This document shows positions 7,022-14,644 of a DNA stretch of 19,068 bases, in pieces. Both the position numbers and the translations under genes were made by a program. Position 1 is the stretch's first letter, and each line of letters opens with the position of its first letter. Under the pieces are notes generated by a model. That model ran no database searches and was not told the DNA's origin. It was given only the letters and a program-made list of their open reading frames with translations. This stretch comes from Candidatus Bathyarchaeota archaeon (GTDB taxonomy: Archaea; Thermoproteota; Bathyarchaeia; Bathyarchaeales; UBA233): assembly GCA_004376975.1 (NCBI GenBank), contig SOJA01000133.1, positions 1 to 19,068 of the forward strand, in the 5' to 3' direction.

Positions 7022-9706
7022 ATGGAGAAGAATAAAGTTCGCAATAACAAAGAACATGCACTGAGAAAGCTACGTGCACTTTTTGATGGAATAACTGAGC
7101 CAGTATTCGTTTTAGACCCTCAGACTCATGTGATACTCTTTGCCAACGATGAACTCAAGAAGCTGGCTGGCGAGAAAATTCTAGGCAAGAAATGCCACAA
7201 GATTTTCCATGACCTAGATCATCCATGCGCCTTCTGCACTGATAAATACATCTTTGGAGAAAACCTCGGGAAAACCTATGTATGGGAGAACCAAAACGAA
7301 AGGAACAAACGCTGGTATAGGTGTACTAGTAAAGCGATCAAATGGCTCGGGGACAAACCTGCTCAATTCGGGATAGCCTTCGACATCACTGAACGTAAGA
7401 AGATAGAGCAGGCACTTAAGGAGTCTGAGGAGAAGTATAGACGGCAGTTTGAGGAGGCGATGGATGCTATTTTTGTTGCCGATGCTGAGACTGGCATAAT
7501 TGTTGATTGTAATCGTGCAGCGTTGGAGTTGGTGGGTAGAAAAAAATCGGAGCTGATTGGTAAGCATCAGCGTATCCTTCATCCTCCTGAGAGAATTCAA
7601 GGGGAGCTCAGTAGCACTTTCAAGCAGCATCTCAAAGAAATGGAAGGGGGGGTTTTGGAGACGCAGGTTATCACGAAAAAGGGTGAAATCAAAGAGGTTG
7701 CAATCAAAGCTAACGTCTTCAAGTTTCGGGGCAAAAAAATGATTCAAGGGATATTCAGGGATGTTACTGAACGAAAAAAGATGGAAAAGGAAAGGAAACG
7801 TTTTGAAGTGAGCCTTTCTGCACTGAATAAGTACGGTCAGAGCTTGAACATGGCAGAGAGTTTAGAAAATGTTTATAAAGTGACGTTAAAGGCCATGGAG
7901 AAAACATTAGGGTTTGAATATGCTTCCATTCTTATGGTACAAGGAAAAATGCTTCGACTAGTATCCCAGCGTGGATACTCCAAGCAACTCTCTTTGAATC
8001 TACTATTAGATGGAGAAAAAGGCATAACTGTTAAAGCAGCAAAAACATGTAATCCAATTTTCGCTCCAGATATCAGAAAGGAAAAAGCATACATCCTAGG
8101 TAAGCCAAACATGCTCTCCGAACTTGCTGTACCCATCAAAGTTGAAAAAAAGGTACTAGGTGTTTTAAACGTAGAAAGCAAGAATCTTGCAGCCTTTGAT
8201 GAAGAGGACAAGCGGCTTCTCGAGCTGTTGGCCTCTCACGCAGCCATCGCTATAAGTGACATAAACAGACACACACAGCTTAGAAAAATCACCAGCAGGC
8301 TAGCAAACCTAATGAAAAGCTCCACAGAAATTATGAGTATGAAAAACACACACCAAAGGCTAAGAGTAATTGCAAAAGCCATCAGAAAATTTGGGTGGAG
8401 AAGAATCGTAATCTCTCTCAGAGATGAAAACCTAGAGGGAACAGCTCTCGTCACAGCCGGCCTCACTAAGGTAGAAATCAAAATCTTACTTGAAAGAAAA
8501 GCGCCGGGACATGTCTGGAGAGAACGGTTAGGTCCAAAGTTCGAACGGTTCAAGATAAACGAGTTTTACTATCTGCCTTGGAGTGACCCGTGGATTCGAG
8601 AATGCGTTCACGGCGTTCCACCTGAAGTCTCCCCTGAGGAAGCAACTACTTACGCAGGCGTTCCCAGCAGACTTTCACTAGAAGAAATGGTTGATTGGCA
8701 CCCCCAAGATATGCTTTACGCTCCTTTGCGGACTCCTGAAGGAAGAATAGTAGGCATTCTAAGCATGGATGATCCTGTGGCTGGTCGAACGCCAACTCGA
8801 GAGTCGCTTGCTCCTTTGGAACTCTTCCTGCATCAAGCCGCCATGGTCATTGAAAACGCTCAACTCATTAAAAGTTTGAACGAAGCAAGGAAACAGCTTG
8901 AATCCTACGCCGAGCAGCTTGAAGAAAAGGTGGAGAAGCGAACCCGTGAGTTGAAGGAATCTCAAAAACAACTGCTCAAGGCACAAAGACTCGCGGTCAT
9001 AGGCGAATTAGCGGGTATGGTAGGCCATGATCTACGTAACCCTCTAACAAGCATTAATGGAGCTGCGTACTATCTAAAGAAAAAGGTAGGTTCGAAAATT
9101 GACGGTAAAGTAACAGAAATGCTTGATCTCATAGAAAAGAACATAGTGTATTCAAACAAGATAATAAACGACCTATTGGATTATTCAAGAGAAATCCAGC
9201 TGGACTTGACGAAGATCGATCCAAAGTCGATAATGAAAGAAGCGTTGTCTCTTGTTAAGATTCCGACGAACATTAAGGTACTTGACTTGACGGAAAACAA
9301 GCCGAAAATAAATGTTGACGTTGGAAAAACTAAAAGAGCTTTTGTCAACATAATTAAAAATGCTGTCGACGCCATGCCTAAAGGCGGAGTGCTAACAATA
9401 GACTGTAAGAAACTCGACGGCAACATGGAATTTGTCTTCTCAGACACTGGAGTAGGCATATCGAAGAAAACCATGAAGAACCTTTGGACTCCACTTTTCA
9501 CAACAAAAGCGAAGGGGATGGGATTCGGCTTGGCAATATGCAAACGCATTATAGAAGCCCAAGGAGGCTCCATCTCTATAAAGAGTGTCCTTGGGAAAGG
9601 CACAATTTTCACTGTGACTATTCCAACCAGACAAAAAAAGCAAGGAGGTGAAAAAGTATGGGTGAGATCGCTAGAATCCTCATTGTTGACGACGACGAAA
9701 ACATAA
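7022..9706 (+). CDS. Sensor histidine kinase, PAS-PAS-GAF-GAF
   Basis: An 894-residue soluble sensor kinase with no membrane helices. Domain order: PAS1 (about 15-126), PAS2 (133-252), GAF1 (280-413), GAF2 (440-613), a charged coiled coil (618-656), HisKA (657-725) and HATPase (765-880). The phosphoacceptor is H669 in GHDLRNPL. The ATP-binding N-box has N776 and N780 (NIIKNAVDAM), the G1 box is DTGVG at 808 and the G2 box GMGFGLA at 832. All key residues are intact. PAS1 has a Cys/His cluster (C58, H63, H67, C69, C72) that could bind metal, Fe-S or act as a redox switch. GAF2 has a long unusual insert with many acidic and aromatic residues (about 505-575). The input signal is intracellular and unknown. 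It follows the NitrOD5-like gene directly and overlaps the receiver gene. Confidence 0.95.
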   Translation: MEKNKVRNNKEHALRKLRALFDGITEPVFVLDPQTHVILFANDELKKLAGEKILGKKCHKIFHDLDHPCAFCTDKYIFGENLGKTYVWENQNERNKRWYRCTSKAIKWLGDKPAQFGIAFDITERKKIEQALKESEEKYRRQFEEAMDAIFVADAETGIIVDCNRAALELVGRKKSELIGKHQRILHPPERIQGELSSTFKQHLKEMEGGVLETQVITKKGEIKEVAIKANVFKFRGKKMIQGIFRDVTERKKMEKERKRFEVSLSALNKYGQSLNMAESLENVYKVTLKAMEKTLGFEYASILMVQGKMLRLVSQRGYSKQLSLNLLLDGEKGITVKAAKTCNPIFAPDIRKEKAYILGKPNMLSELAVPIKVEKKVLGVLNVESKNLAAFDEEDKRLLELLASHAAIAISDINRHTQLRKITSRLANLMKSSTEIMSMKNTHQRLRVIAKAIRKFGWRRIVISLRDENLEGTALVTAGLTKVEIKILLERKAPGHVWRERLGPKFERFKINEFYYLPWSDPWIRECVHGVPPEVSPEEATTYAGVPSRLSLEEMVDWHPQDMLYAPLRTPEGRIVGILSMDDPVAGRTPTRESLAPLELFLHQAAMVIENAQLIKSLNEARKQLESYAEQLEEKVEKRTRELKESQKQLLKAQRLAVIGELAGMVGHDLRNPLTSINGAAYYLKKKVGSKIDGKVTEMLDLIEKNIVYSNKIINDLLDYSREIQLDLTKIDPKSIMKEALSLVKIPTNIKVLDLTENKPKINVDVGKTKRAFVNIIKNAVDAMPKGGVLTIDCKKLDGNMEFVFSDTGVGISKKTMKNLWTPLFTTKAKGMGFGLAICKRIIEAQGGSISIKSVLGKGTIFTVTIPTRQKKQGGEKVWVRSLESSLLTTTKT
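9644..9651 (+). promoter_or_regulatory. Strong ribosome binding site for the receiver gene
   Basis: GGAGGTGA lies 6 bases before the ATG at 9658, inside the end of the histidine kinase gene. It fixes the start of the receiver gene and shows that it can be translated independently despite the overlap. It is the best Shine-Dalgarno sequence noticed in the window. Confidence 0.85.
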
Positions 9707-10131
9707 GAAAAGTATTAACAACAATACTTTATGACGAAGGATATGCTGTAGACTCGGTAGGTACGGCTAAAAAAGCAATAGCAAAAACCGAAAAGAAATT
9801 CTACAATTTAGCCTTAATCGACATACGACTTCCAGACATGGAAGGAATAAACCTTCTAACAAAAATGAAGGTTACAACGCCTAAAATGCGAAAATTAATC
9901 ATCACTGGCTACCCAACGCTGCAAAACGCAGTAGAAGCAGTGAACAGAGGTGCAGACGCCTACATAATAAAGCCTTTCGATATCAAAAAAGTCCTTAACA
10001 CAATCAAGGAAGAACTGGTGAAGCAACAAGAAGAAAAGAGGTACAGCCAAGAGAAAGTCGCAGGATTCATTGAAACAAGAGTAAAGGAGTTGGAAGCTGA
10101 GGGGGAACTAACTCGCACAAGTAGATCCTAA
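9658..10131 (+). CDS. Stand-alone response regulator receiver
   Basis: A 157-residue receiver protein. Residues 5-122 form a CheY-like domain with the acidic pocket D11-D12-D13, phosphoacceptor D55 (ALIDIRLPD), T83 (IITGYP) and K105 (YIIKPF), all conserved. The remaining roughly 35 residues are a charged helix (KQQEEKRYSQEKVAGF onward) with no DNA-binding or enzymatic domain. It therefore probably acts by protein-protein contact, perhaps with the NitrOD5-like proteins encoded upstream. The gene overlaps the kinase gene by 49 bases in a different frame, which points to tight co-expression as cognate partner of that kinase. Confidence 0.93.
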   Translation: MGEIARILIVDDDENIRKVLTTILYDEGYAVDSVGTAKKAIAKTEKKFYNLALIDIRLPDMEGINLLTKMKVTTPKMRKLIITGYPTLQNAVEAVNRGADAYIIKPFDIKKVLNTIKEELVKQQEEKRYSQEKVAGFIETRVKELEAEGELTRTSRS

Positions 10132-10152
10132 ACTTTTCAACAACATCATCAC

Positions 10153-10158
10153 TTTTTT
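10153..10158 (+). terminator. Oligo-T terminator after the two-component locus
   Basis: ACTTTTTTCTTTCC about 20 bases past the receiver stop gives a T-run on the plus strand in a convergent gap, a typical archaeal termination signal for the 6248-10131 genes. Confidence 0.5.
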
Positions 10159-10211
10159 CTTTCCTATTAACCCTTAAACTTTTCGTCAATTCTATATGGT
10201 AATTTGGTGTA

Positions 10212-11102
10212 TCACTTAAGACGTGCTTTCCGCATGAATCTCCAGTGATGCCCAATTTTAAACCCGAGTTTTCGCAAAAGGTTAACGGATGCAGTGTTCT
10301 TTTCAGAAGTGTATAATGCTACGGAATTCATCTTTTTTTTGAATAGAGAATTCATCGCCCGAAATGTAAGGGCAGATGCAAGATTTTTTCTGCGATATTC
10401 GGGAAGGGTGGCTGCTGGACCAAGATAGCCTCGATTGCCTCTGAAGAACCTGTTGTATTTCACGTCTGGTCTGGAGACAATAACTGATACAATATTCTCG
10501 TTAAGCTCAGCTACGTGAATCCATTCTTCACTGAAAGGAGGACATTTAGACTTCCATTTTTGGATGACACCTTGCTCTAATCTTTCCCTGTTGAATCCCG
10601 CATTCACGGCTTCGACAAAATCTTTTTCCTCTTCTTCTCTTAAATAGCGGATAACGATGCCTTCTGGAACTTCTGGAAGAGATCTTAAACCGTCTAGCCT
10701 TGCAACCATATGATAAAGTCCACCCTCAGCCATGAAGCCAAGTTTAGTCCACTCGTTGATTTCTGGGCTTTCAGCATCAACGACTGTAAAGACTGTATCG
10801 CCTTTAACATGTTTTTCAATTTCTGTGACCAATAAGTTCTCTATAAATTTACGGTTTGGTTTTTCATTTGCTGAAAGCCACTCGATTTCTTCACCCCACT
10901 GTCCATTGTTATATGCTGCAGAGCCTACAATTTCGCCTTCTTCTTCAGCTACTAAAATCTCAAGGTTCCATTCCTTAATTTGAGAGCTGAGTTCTTCCTT
11001 ACTGAAGGGAATTGGCTCGTATGATTCTCTACGTGTTTCATTGAGCAGTTTAACTATGTTTGATAGGTCTTTATCGGTGAAGTTTCGGATCGTGATGGTC
11101 AT
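10212..11102 (-). CDS. Tandem GNAT N-acetyltransferase
   Basis: A protein of about 296 residues with two GNAT folds in tandem. The N-terminal half starts TITIRNFTDKDLSNIVKLLN and the C-terminal half starts near IVIRYLREEEEKDFVEAVNA. The C-terminal half has the acetyl-CoA loop region (EYRRKNLASALTFRAM) and the late motif NTASVNLLRKLGF. The classic RxxGxG loop reads RRKNLA, so a Gly is replaced by Asn. The N-terminal half looks degenerate (WTKLGF is its only clear remnant), as in other two-domain GNATs such as mycothiol-synthase-like proteins. The substrate is unknown. I prefer the ATG at 11102 over an upstream TTG at 11126 because a TATA-like box at 11134-11141 would put the transcript start near 11111. 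Confidence 0.88.
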   Translation of the reverse strand: MTITIRNFTDKDLSNIVKLLNETRRESYEPIPFSKEELSSQIKEWNLEILVAEEEGEIVGSAAYNNGQWGEEIEWLSANEKPNRKFIENLLVTEIEKHVKGDTVFTVVDAESPEINEWTKLGFMAEGGLYHMVARLDGLRSLPEVPEGIVIRYLREEEEKDFVEAVNAGFNRERLEQGVIQKWKSKCPPFSEEWIHVAELNENIVSVIVSRPDVKYNRFFRGNRGYLGPAATLPEYRRKNLASALTFRAMNSLFKKKMNSVALYTSEKNTASVNLLRKLGFKIGHHWRFMRKARLK

Positions 11103-11133
11103 GGTTCGTCTCTGACGATAGAACAAAGATATG

Positions 11134-11141
11134 ATAATAAA
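11134..11141 (-). promoter_or_regulatory. Candidate TATA box for the tandem GNAT gene
   Basis: The minus strand reads CATTTATTATCATAT around this site. A start of transcription about 26 bases on falls near 11111, giving a leader of only about 9 bases before the ATG at 11102. This supports that ATG over the upstream TTG. Confidence 0.45.
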
Positions 11142-11201
11142 TGTTTAGACTGTATCTAGGTCATTGATAAACTCTGATTTACCGTTGCTTTTGATAGAGA
11201 C

Positions 11202-11434
11202 TTAAGAGTTGTCAACGGTGTTTTCGTCACACATATTGATGTTTTTAGCAGATGCATTGTCCATAATGTGTTGCATGTATTCCTTAAGAGTTCGCAGTTT
11301 GTTTGCATTAACAAAAGCTTCATGTTGATTAATGTGTCCTTAGGTGCCTTTTGCGTTTTTCTTATTTCTGTTTGCAGTTTTGCTTCCTCTGCTCTTAACA
11401 GGTGGAGGATGTGATTTGTCTGCATTATCATCAC
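11202..11434 (-). pseudogene. Small gene with apparent -1 frameshift
   Basis: From a GTG/ATG start at 11425-11434 the minus strand encodes a protein-like stretch (HILHLLRAEEAKLQTEIRKT, then QKAPKDTLIN). After about 11320 the same frame turns into low-quality sequence rich in Thr, Cys and Leu. The frame one base back instead reads well (EAFVNANKLRTLKEYMQHIM, then DNASAKNINMCDEN) and stops at 11202-11204. Joined, the two would give a helical protein of about 75 residues. The cause could be a true inactivating indel or a sequencing error. No classic slippery heptamer is placed to allow programmed shifting, because a TAA in the second frame lies just before the join. AT-rich promoter-like sequence lies at 11446-11461. 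The family is unknown. Confidence 0.45.
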
Positions 11435-11645
11435 AGATGATATCTAGTATATTGAGTTTTAAGATACTTATTTCCAGAAACAAAATATTACAGAATATGA
11501 CTATAAAACAATCGTTGCTTTGTAGTCACCAGCCTAAGTAACATGACAAAAATGGGATAGATCGTGGCTTCCAACCTAACACTTCCACAATGCAAAGTTC
11601 TCACTGTTTTTGCGAAAAGCTTTTCTCATGATGTAACTGTTTTGC
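11435..11645. other. Intergenic region
   Basis: About 210 bases between two minus-strand genes. The part next to 11434 has an AT-rich block (minus strand CAATATACTAGATATC) that may be the promoter of the frameshifted gene. Nothing else recognisable was seen. Confidence 0.3.
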
Positions 11646-11966
11646 CTACGCTGGTATCAATGTCCTAGAAATCTGCGTTTTTAGCTCGACATATTCTTGT
11701 TTGATTGTGTTTCTCAAAGTGATAATCTCTGAACGAAGTCTCTTCTTGGACTCCGGTGCCAAATCTTTCGACTTTGTTATTTTTCCTTCGATCTTGTCTA
11801 TGTCACGTTCTGCAGAACGTCTTACCTCTTCGGATTTCTTTAAGACTTCCACTTTCATTTTTGCAATGTTTGCGAAGTCCTTTCGTATATTTCTTGCACG
11901 TTTGTTCAGCTTTTCATTAATTTTGTTCAATTTTTCTTTGCATTCGCGTTCAGAAGGGCTTCCCAT
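11646..11966 (-). CDS. Coiled-coil protein, 106 aa
   Basis: A highly charged, almost entirely helical protein of 106 residues with heptad-like spacing throughout (KEKLNKINEKLNKRARNIRK, then VEVLKKSEEVRRSAERDID). One Cys is near the N-terminus (C9) and there is no enzymatic motif. The start is ATG at 11966 with GGTGG at 11973-11977 upstream. It is divergent from the chrB-type gene. It probably forms an oligomeric coil; whether structural, DNA-associated or regulatory cannot be told. Confidence 0.68.
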   Translation of the reverse strand: MGSPSERECKEKLNKINEKLNKRARNIRKDFANIAKMKVEVLKKSEEVRRSAERDIDKIEGKITKSKDLAPESKKRLRSEIITLRNTIKQEYVELKTQISRTLIPA

Positions 11967-12088
11967 TATTAACCACCATTCACTATTTTCGTTTATCGTA
12001 ATACTTAATAAGCTTTACGATTCAACAATCAATACCTACATAAAACTTAACGTTAAACATACCCCGAAAAGAGTTATGAACTTGAAAG

Positions 12089-12101
12089 ACGAATTATTCG
12101 T
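12089..12101. promoter_or_regulatory. 13-bp palindrome upstream of the ChrB-type gene
   Basis: ACGAAT-T-ATTCGT is a perfect 6+1+6 palindrome ending 45 bases ahead of the preferred start of the ChrB-type gene. It is a possible operator. Which protein would bind it is unknown. Confidence 0.4.
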
Positions 12102-12146
12102 AAACCTTAATTCCAACTGCAACTATCCTAAAGAGAGGTGAAACTT

Positions 12147-12662
12147 GTGAAGTGGGTAACCCGCGAATTCGTTCATGTGGACAGAACGGCATGTCCATGG
12201 CTTATCAAGAAATTCATAGATACACAAGCCGAATTCATCTTCGTGTCAACAGAGGAAATAGCCGAAGTCGCAAAGACTCAGAGAGCAACACCTTTTGATG
12301 CACCCGGAGTTAAACTTGGACACCGAGATGGAAAATGCAGCTTCGAAACCATAATAGAAGAATACAAACTGGAGGACCCAGTCCTCCATGAACTCGCCAA
12401 AATCGTTCATTCTGCAGATACGCGTGACACTGAACTGGCGCCTGACGGGATAGGGCTAAGTGCAATAATGACTGGCGCAAGATTCAACGTGAAAGACGAT
12501 TTTGAAGCAGTAGAAAAAGCTACTTACGTTTATGACGCCTTTTACACTTATTGCAAACTCAAGATACTCCGGGAGAAACACAAGAATGAATTAGAGGAAA
12601 TGAACAGAAAACAGCGGAGAGAATTTTTAAGAAAGAAAATGCAGGAAGAAACAACAAGCTAA
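12147..12662 (+). CDS. ChrB-type chromate resistance protein
   Basis: A 171-residue protein matching the ChrB C-terminal domain family, which in bacteria acts beside the ChrA chromate transporter as a regulator or accessory in chromate resistance. Recognisable blocks are WVTREFVHVDRTACPWLIKK at the N-terminus, FDAPGVKLGHRDGKCSFE near residue 50, and HELAKIVHSADT near residues 80-91, with C, H and D residues that could bind metal. It lacks the N-terminal domain of long bacterial ChrB. I place the start at GTG 12147 rather than GTG 12138, because GAGGTGA lies 5 bases before 12147 and family members begin MKWVTRE. No chrA is present; an MFS transporter follows instead. Confidence 0.85.
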   Translation: MKWVTREFVHVDRTACPWLIKKFIDTQAEFIFVSTEEIAEVAKTQRATPFDAPGVKLGHRDGKCSFETIIEEYKLEDPVLHELAKIVHSADTRDTELAPDGIGLSAIMTGARFNVKDDFEAVEKATYVYDAFYTYCKLKILREKHKNELEEMNRKQRREFLRKKMQEETTS

Positions 12663-12680
12663 CCTCACTTTTCCCTTTAT

Positions 12681-12689
12681 TTTTTTTTT
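12681..12689 (+). terminator. Oligo-T terminator after the ChrB-type gene
   Basis: A run of nine T starts 18 bases past the stop codon, a strong archaeal termination signal. It suggests that the downstream transporter gene is transcribed from its own promoter, at least in part. Confidence 0.6.
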
Positions 12690-12730
12690 ATCAACACTAA
12701 AGCTCAGTAACTATTAAAGCTGGTTTGTAA

Positions 12731-13960
12731 ATGGCTTCACAGACAAAAAACTCCAGAGACAGCATCTTTTTAACACTCTGCATCATGGGAATATTCGCAA
12801 TTCTAAGCTCCACAATGTCTAAAAATCCTGTTCTGAACCCGTTCGCCACAAATCTCGGAACCCCTGAAGTTTGGTCGGGTTTTGTTGGTTCAGCTTCAAC
12901 AATCCCAGGCATCTTGATTAGTCTGCCTGCTGCTTCGCTTTCAGACAAGTATGGAAGAAAGAAATTCTTGTTAATGGCAGGATTTGTCTTCGCTTCAGCT
13001 CCTTTCCTTTATCTTCTAATAACCGTTTGGTGGCAACTCATCCTCGTCAGGTTTTATCATGGGTTTGCGACTGCAATTTTTGTTCCAGTCGTTCAAGCTT
13101 CAATAGTTGAACTGTTTCCAACCAAACGAGGAGAACGTATATCGCTTTTCTCTTCAGCAACGTATGTTGGGAGAGGAATTGCGCCTTTTCTGGGCGCATG
13201 TGTATTGCTTGTCACCAATACAGATTTTCATATGCTTTATTTGGCTGTAGGCGCAGCTGGAGTGACAGCGTTTATTGTAGCTTTGTTATTTTTGGTCGAA
13301 AGGAGGAAGCAGCCTATAACTTTGCAACAAGAAAATTCCAAAGAGAGCGTTAAAGGAGTATTTCGCGGATGGAGAACAGTTGCTGGAAACCATGGAGTTT
13401 TAATAGTGAGTTTTGTTCAAGCTTGTCAATTCTACACTTATGGTGCGGTTGAATACTTTCTGGTAGGTTATTTAATGTATGTTGTTCACTTTGACTGGCT
13501 TCTAATCGGCGTTATTAGTGGAAGCCTAGTAATGCCAATTATCGCTAAACCGTACATGGGAAGAATTTCGGACAAGATTGGAAGGCGAATTCCAATAATT
13601 GTAGGCTGCATAATAGGTAGTCTTCCTTTACTGATAATTCCTTTTGTCTCTGATTTCTCAATTCTCCTTTTGCTTTCAGTGGTCTATGGACTTGGCTTTG
13701 CAATGGTAACTTCTTCTACTCCTGCTTTAGTTAGCGAGCTTGTACCCAAGGAATTGATTGGCACATCCATGGGTTTTCTCGCCACAATAATGGATACTGG
13801 TCAAACCATAGGGCCAATCATTACAGGGATGATACTTTCAACAAACCTAGCTTATAAAGGCTCGTTTCCAACATTAACCGCAGTGCTGCTGCTTTCTTGT
13901 GTGATATTTGCATTGTCCAGTGTTGCTAAAGCCGATTATAAATGTCAACGGCAATCATGA
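12731..13960 (+). CDS. MFS transporter, 12 helices
   Basis: A 409-residue major facilitator superfamily transporter, an integral membrane secondary carrier. The MFS motif A appears in the first half (SLSDKYGRKKF, near residue 70) and repeats in the second half (RISDKIGRRIP, near residue 277), as expected for two six-helix bundles. The length is normal and the central cytoplasmic loop (about 193-218) is hydrophilic. Such drug/proton-antiporter-like carriers export many compounds; the substrate cannot be read from sequence. The ATG at 12731 has no clear ribosome binding site and follows AT-rich sequence (ACTATTAAAG at 12708-12717) that may be its promoter, so it may be nearly leaderless. Nearness to the ChrB-type gene raises oxyanion or metal export as a hypothesis. 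Confidence 0.93.
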   Translation: MASQTKNSRDSIFLTLCIMGIFAILSSTMSKNPVLNPFATNLGTPEVWSGFVGSASTIPGILISLPAASLSDKYGRKKFLLMAGFVFASAPFLYLLITVWWQLILVRFYHGFATAIFVPVVQASIVELFPTKRGERISLFSSATYVGRGIAPFLGACVLLVTNTDFHMLYLAVGAAGVTAFIVALLFLVERRKQPITLQQENSKESVKGVFRGWRTVAGNHGVLIVSFVQACQFYTYGAVEYFLVGYLMYVVHFDWLLIGVISGSLVMPIIAKPYMGRISDKIGRRIPIIVGCIIGSLPLLIIPFVSDFSILLLLSVVYGLGFAMVTSSTPALVSELVPKELIGTSMGFLATIMDTGQTIGPIITGMILSTNLAYKGSFPTLTAVLLLSCVIFALSSVAKADYKCQRQS

Positions 13961-14151
13961 TTCATGAGAGCGTTGTTGTTATGAGAGCTTTCCGCCACTT
14001 CCTCAAAATCACGACTGCAAGCAGATTTGAGCATCTAACCTTTAACCTCTTAACTTTTAATTTCTTCAAAAATAGTGAAGGTGGAAATCTTCTGTTTTCC
14101 GGAGGTCCACGACTGCTGTTTTCACTAACGGTTATACCCTATATCTTGGCG
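13961..14151. other. Intergenic region before the small GNAT gene
   Basis: A frame is open upstream of the GNAT start, but the sequence does not resemble protein or the GNAT fold, so I treat it as non-coding. AT-rich elements near 14131-14146 (TTATACCCTATATC) could serve as promoter for the gene that begins at 14152. Confidence 0.4.
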
Positions 14152-14514
14152 ATGGAGGTTATTCTTTTCAGAGGAAAACGCTACTTCGTCAAATTAAATG
14201 AGCAGGTAGTCGGCACATTTGTCATCAAGGAAAAACCTCAAGCCTTATACATCAACAGTCTATCCGTCAACCCGAAATATAGAAGACTCGGAATAGCCAC
14301 ACATATATTGGATTATATCGACAAATTGGCAAATCAACTTGGCAAGAAATGGCTGGAACTCTCAGTTTTGGAGGTGAACCTTCCCGCGTTGCAGCTCTAT
14401 AAAAAGCTTGGGTTCGTTAAAAAAGAAGAAAAGAAATGGGCATTCGCCCTGAAGAAGAGAATTGACTTAAATGTCATATCACAATCTTACAAGAATATAT
14501 CTAACTCTAATTGA
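14152..14514 (+). CDS. GNAT family N-acetyltransferase (RimI-like)
   Basis: A compact acetyltransferase of about 120 residues. The acetyl-CoA-binding signature is intact (VNPKYRRLGIATHILDYID, with R-R-x-G-I-A), followed by LELSVLEVNLPALQLYKKLG and F, the usual end of the GNAT fold. It probably acetylates an amino group on a protein or small molecule; RimI-type N-terminal acetylation is one option. The frame is open back to 13942, but I chose the ATG at 14152 because the fold begins there (MEVILFRGKRYFVKL) and sequence before it is not protein-like. The last about 20 residues are unrelated to the fold. A hairpin terminator overlaps the stop. Confidence 0.85.
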   Translation: MEVILFRGKRYFVKLNEQVVGTFVIKEKPQALYINSLSVNPKYRRLGIATHILDYIDKLANQLGKKWLELSVLEVNLPALQLYKKLGFVKKEEKKWAFALKKRIDLNVISQSYKNISNSN

Positions 14515-14536
14515 ACAGTTAGGCTGTTCCATTTTT
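14513..14536 (+). terminator. Hairpin plus T-run after the small GNAT gene
   Basis: GAACAG-TTAGG-CTGTTC is a perfect 6-bp stem with a 5-base loop overlapping the stop codon, followed within three bases by TTTTT. It looks like a bacterial-style intrinsic terminator, and the T-run alone could suffice in archaea. Confidence 0.55.
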
Positions 14537-14644
14537 AGGATGATTTTAAAAAAAGAGAAGCTTTGCGATCAGGTCAAATATTTAGCAGATTCACTATCTT
14601 GTCTGGATGTACTTATAGGCCCTAGTGCACCCAAAAAGTTCTTA

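Noticed and set aside
9181..9612. 143-codon minus-strand frame inside the histidine kinase
   Set aside because: A reverse-strand shadow of the well-conserved HATPase domain.
13942..14151. 70-residue N-terminal extension of the small GNAT gene
   Set aside because: The sequence does not resemble protein, overlaps the end of the MFS gene and lies before the family start. An in-frame ATG at 14152 begins the fold.
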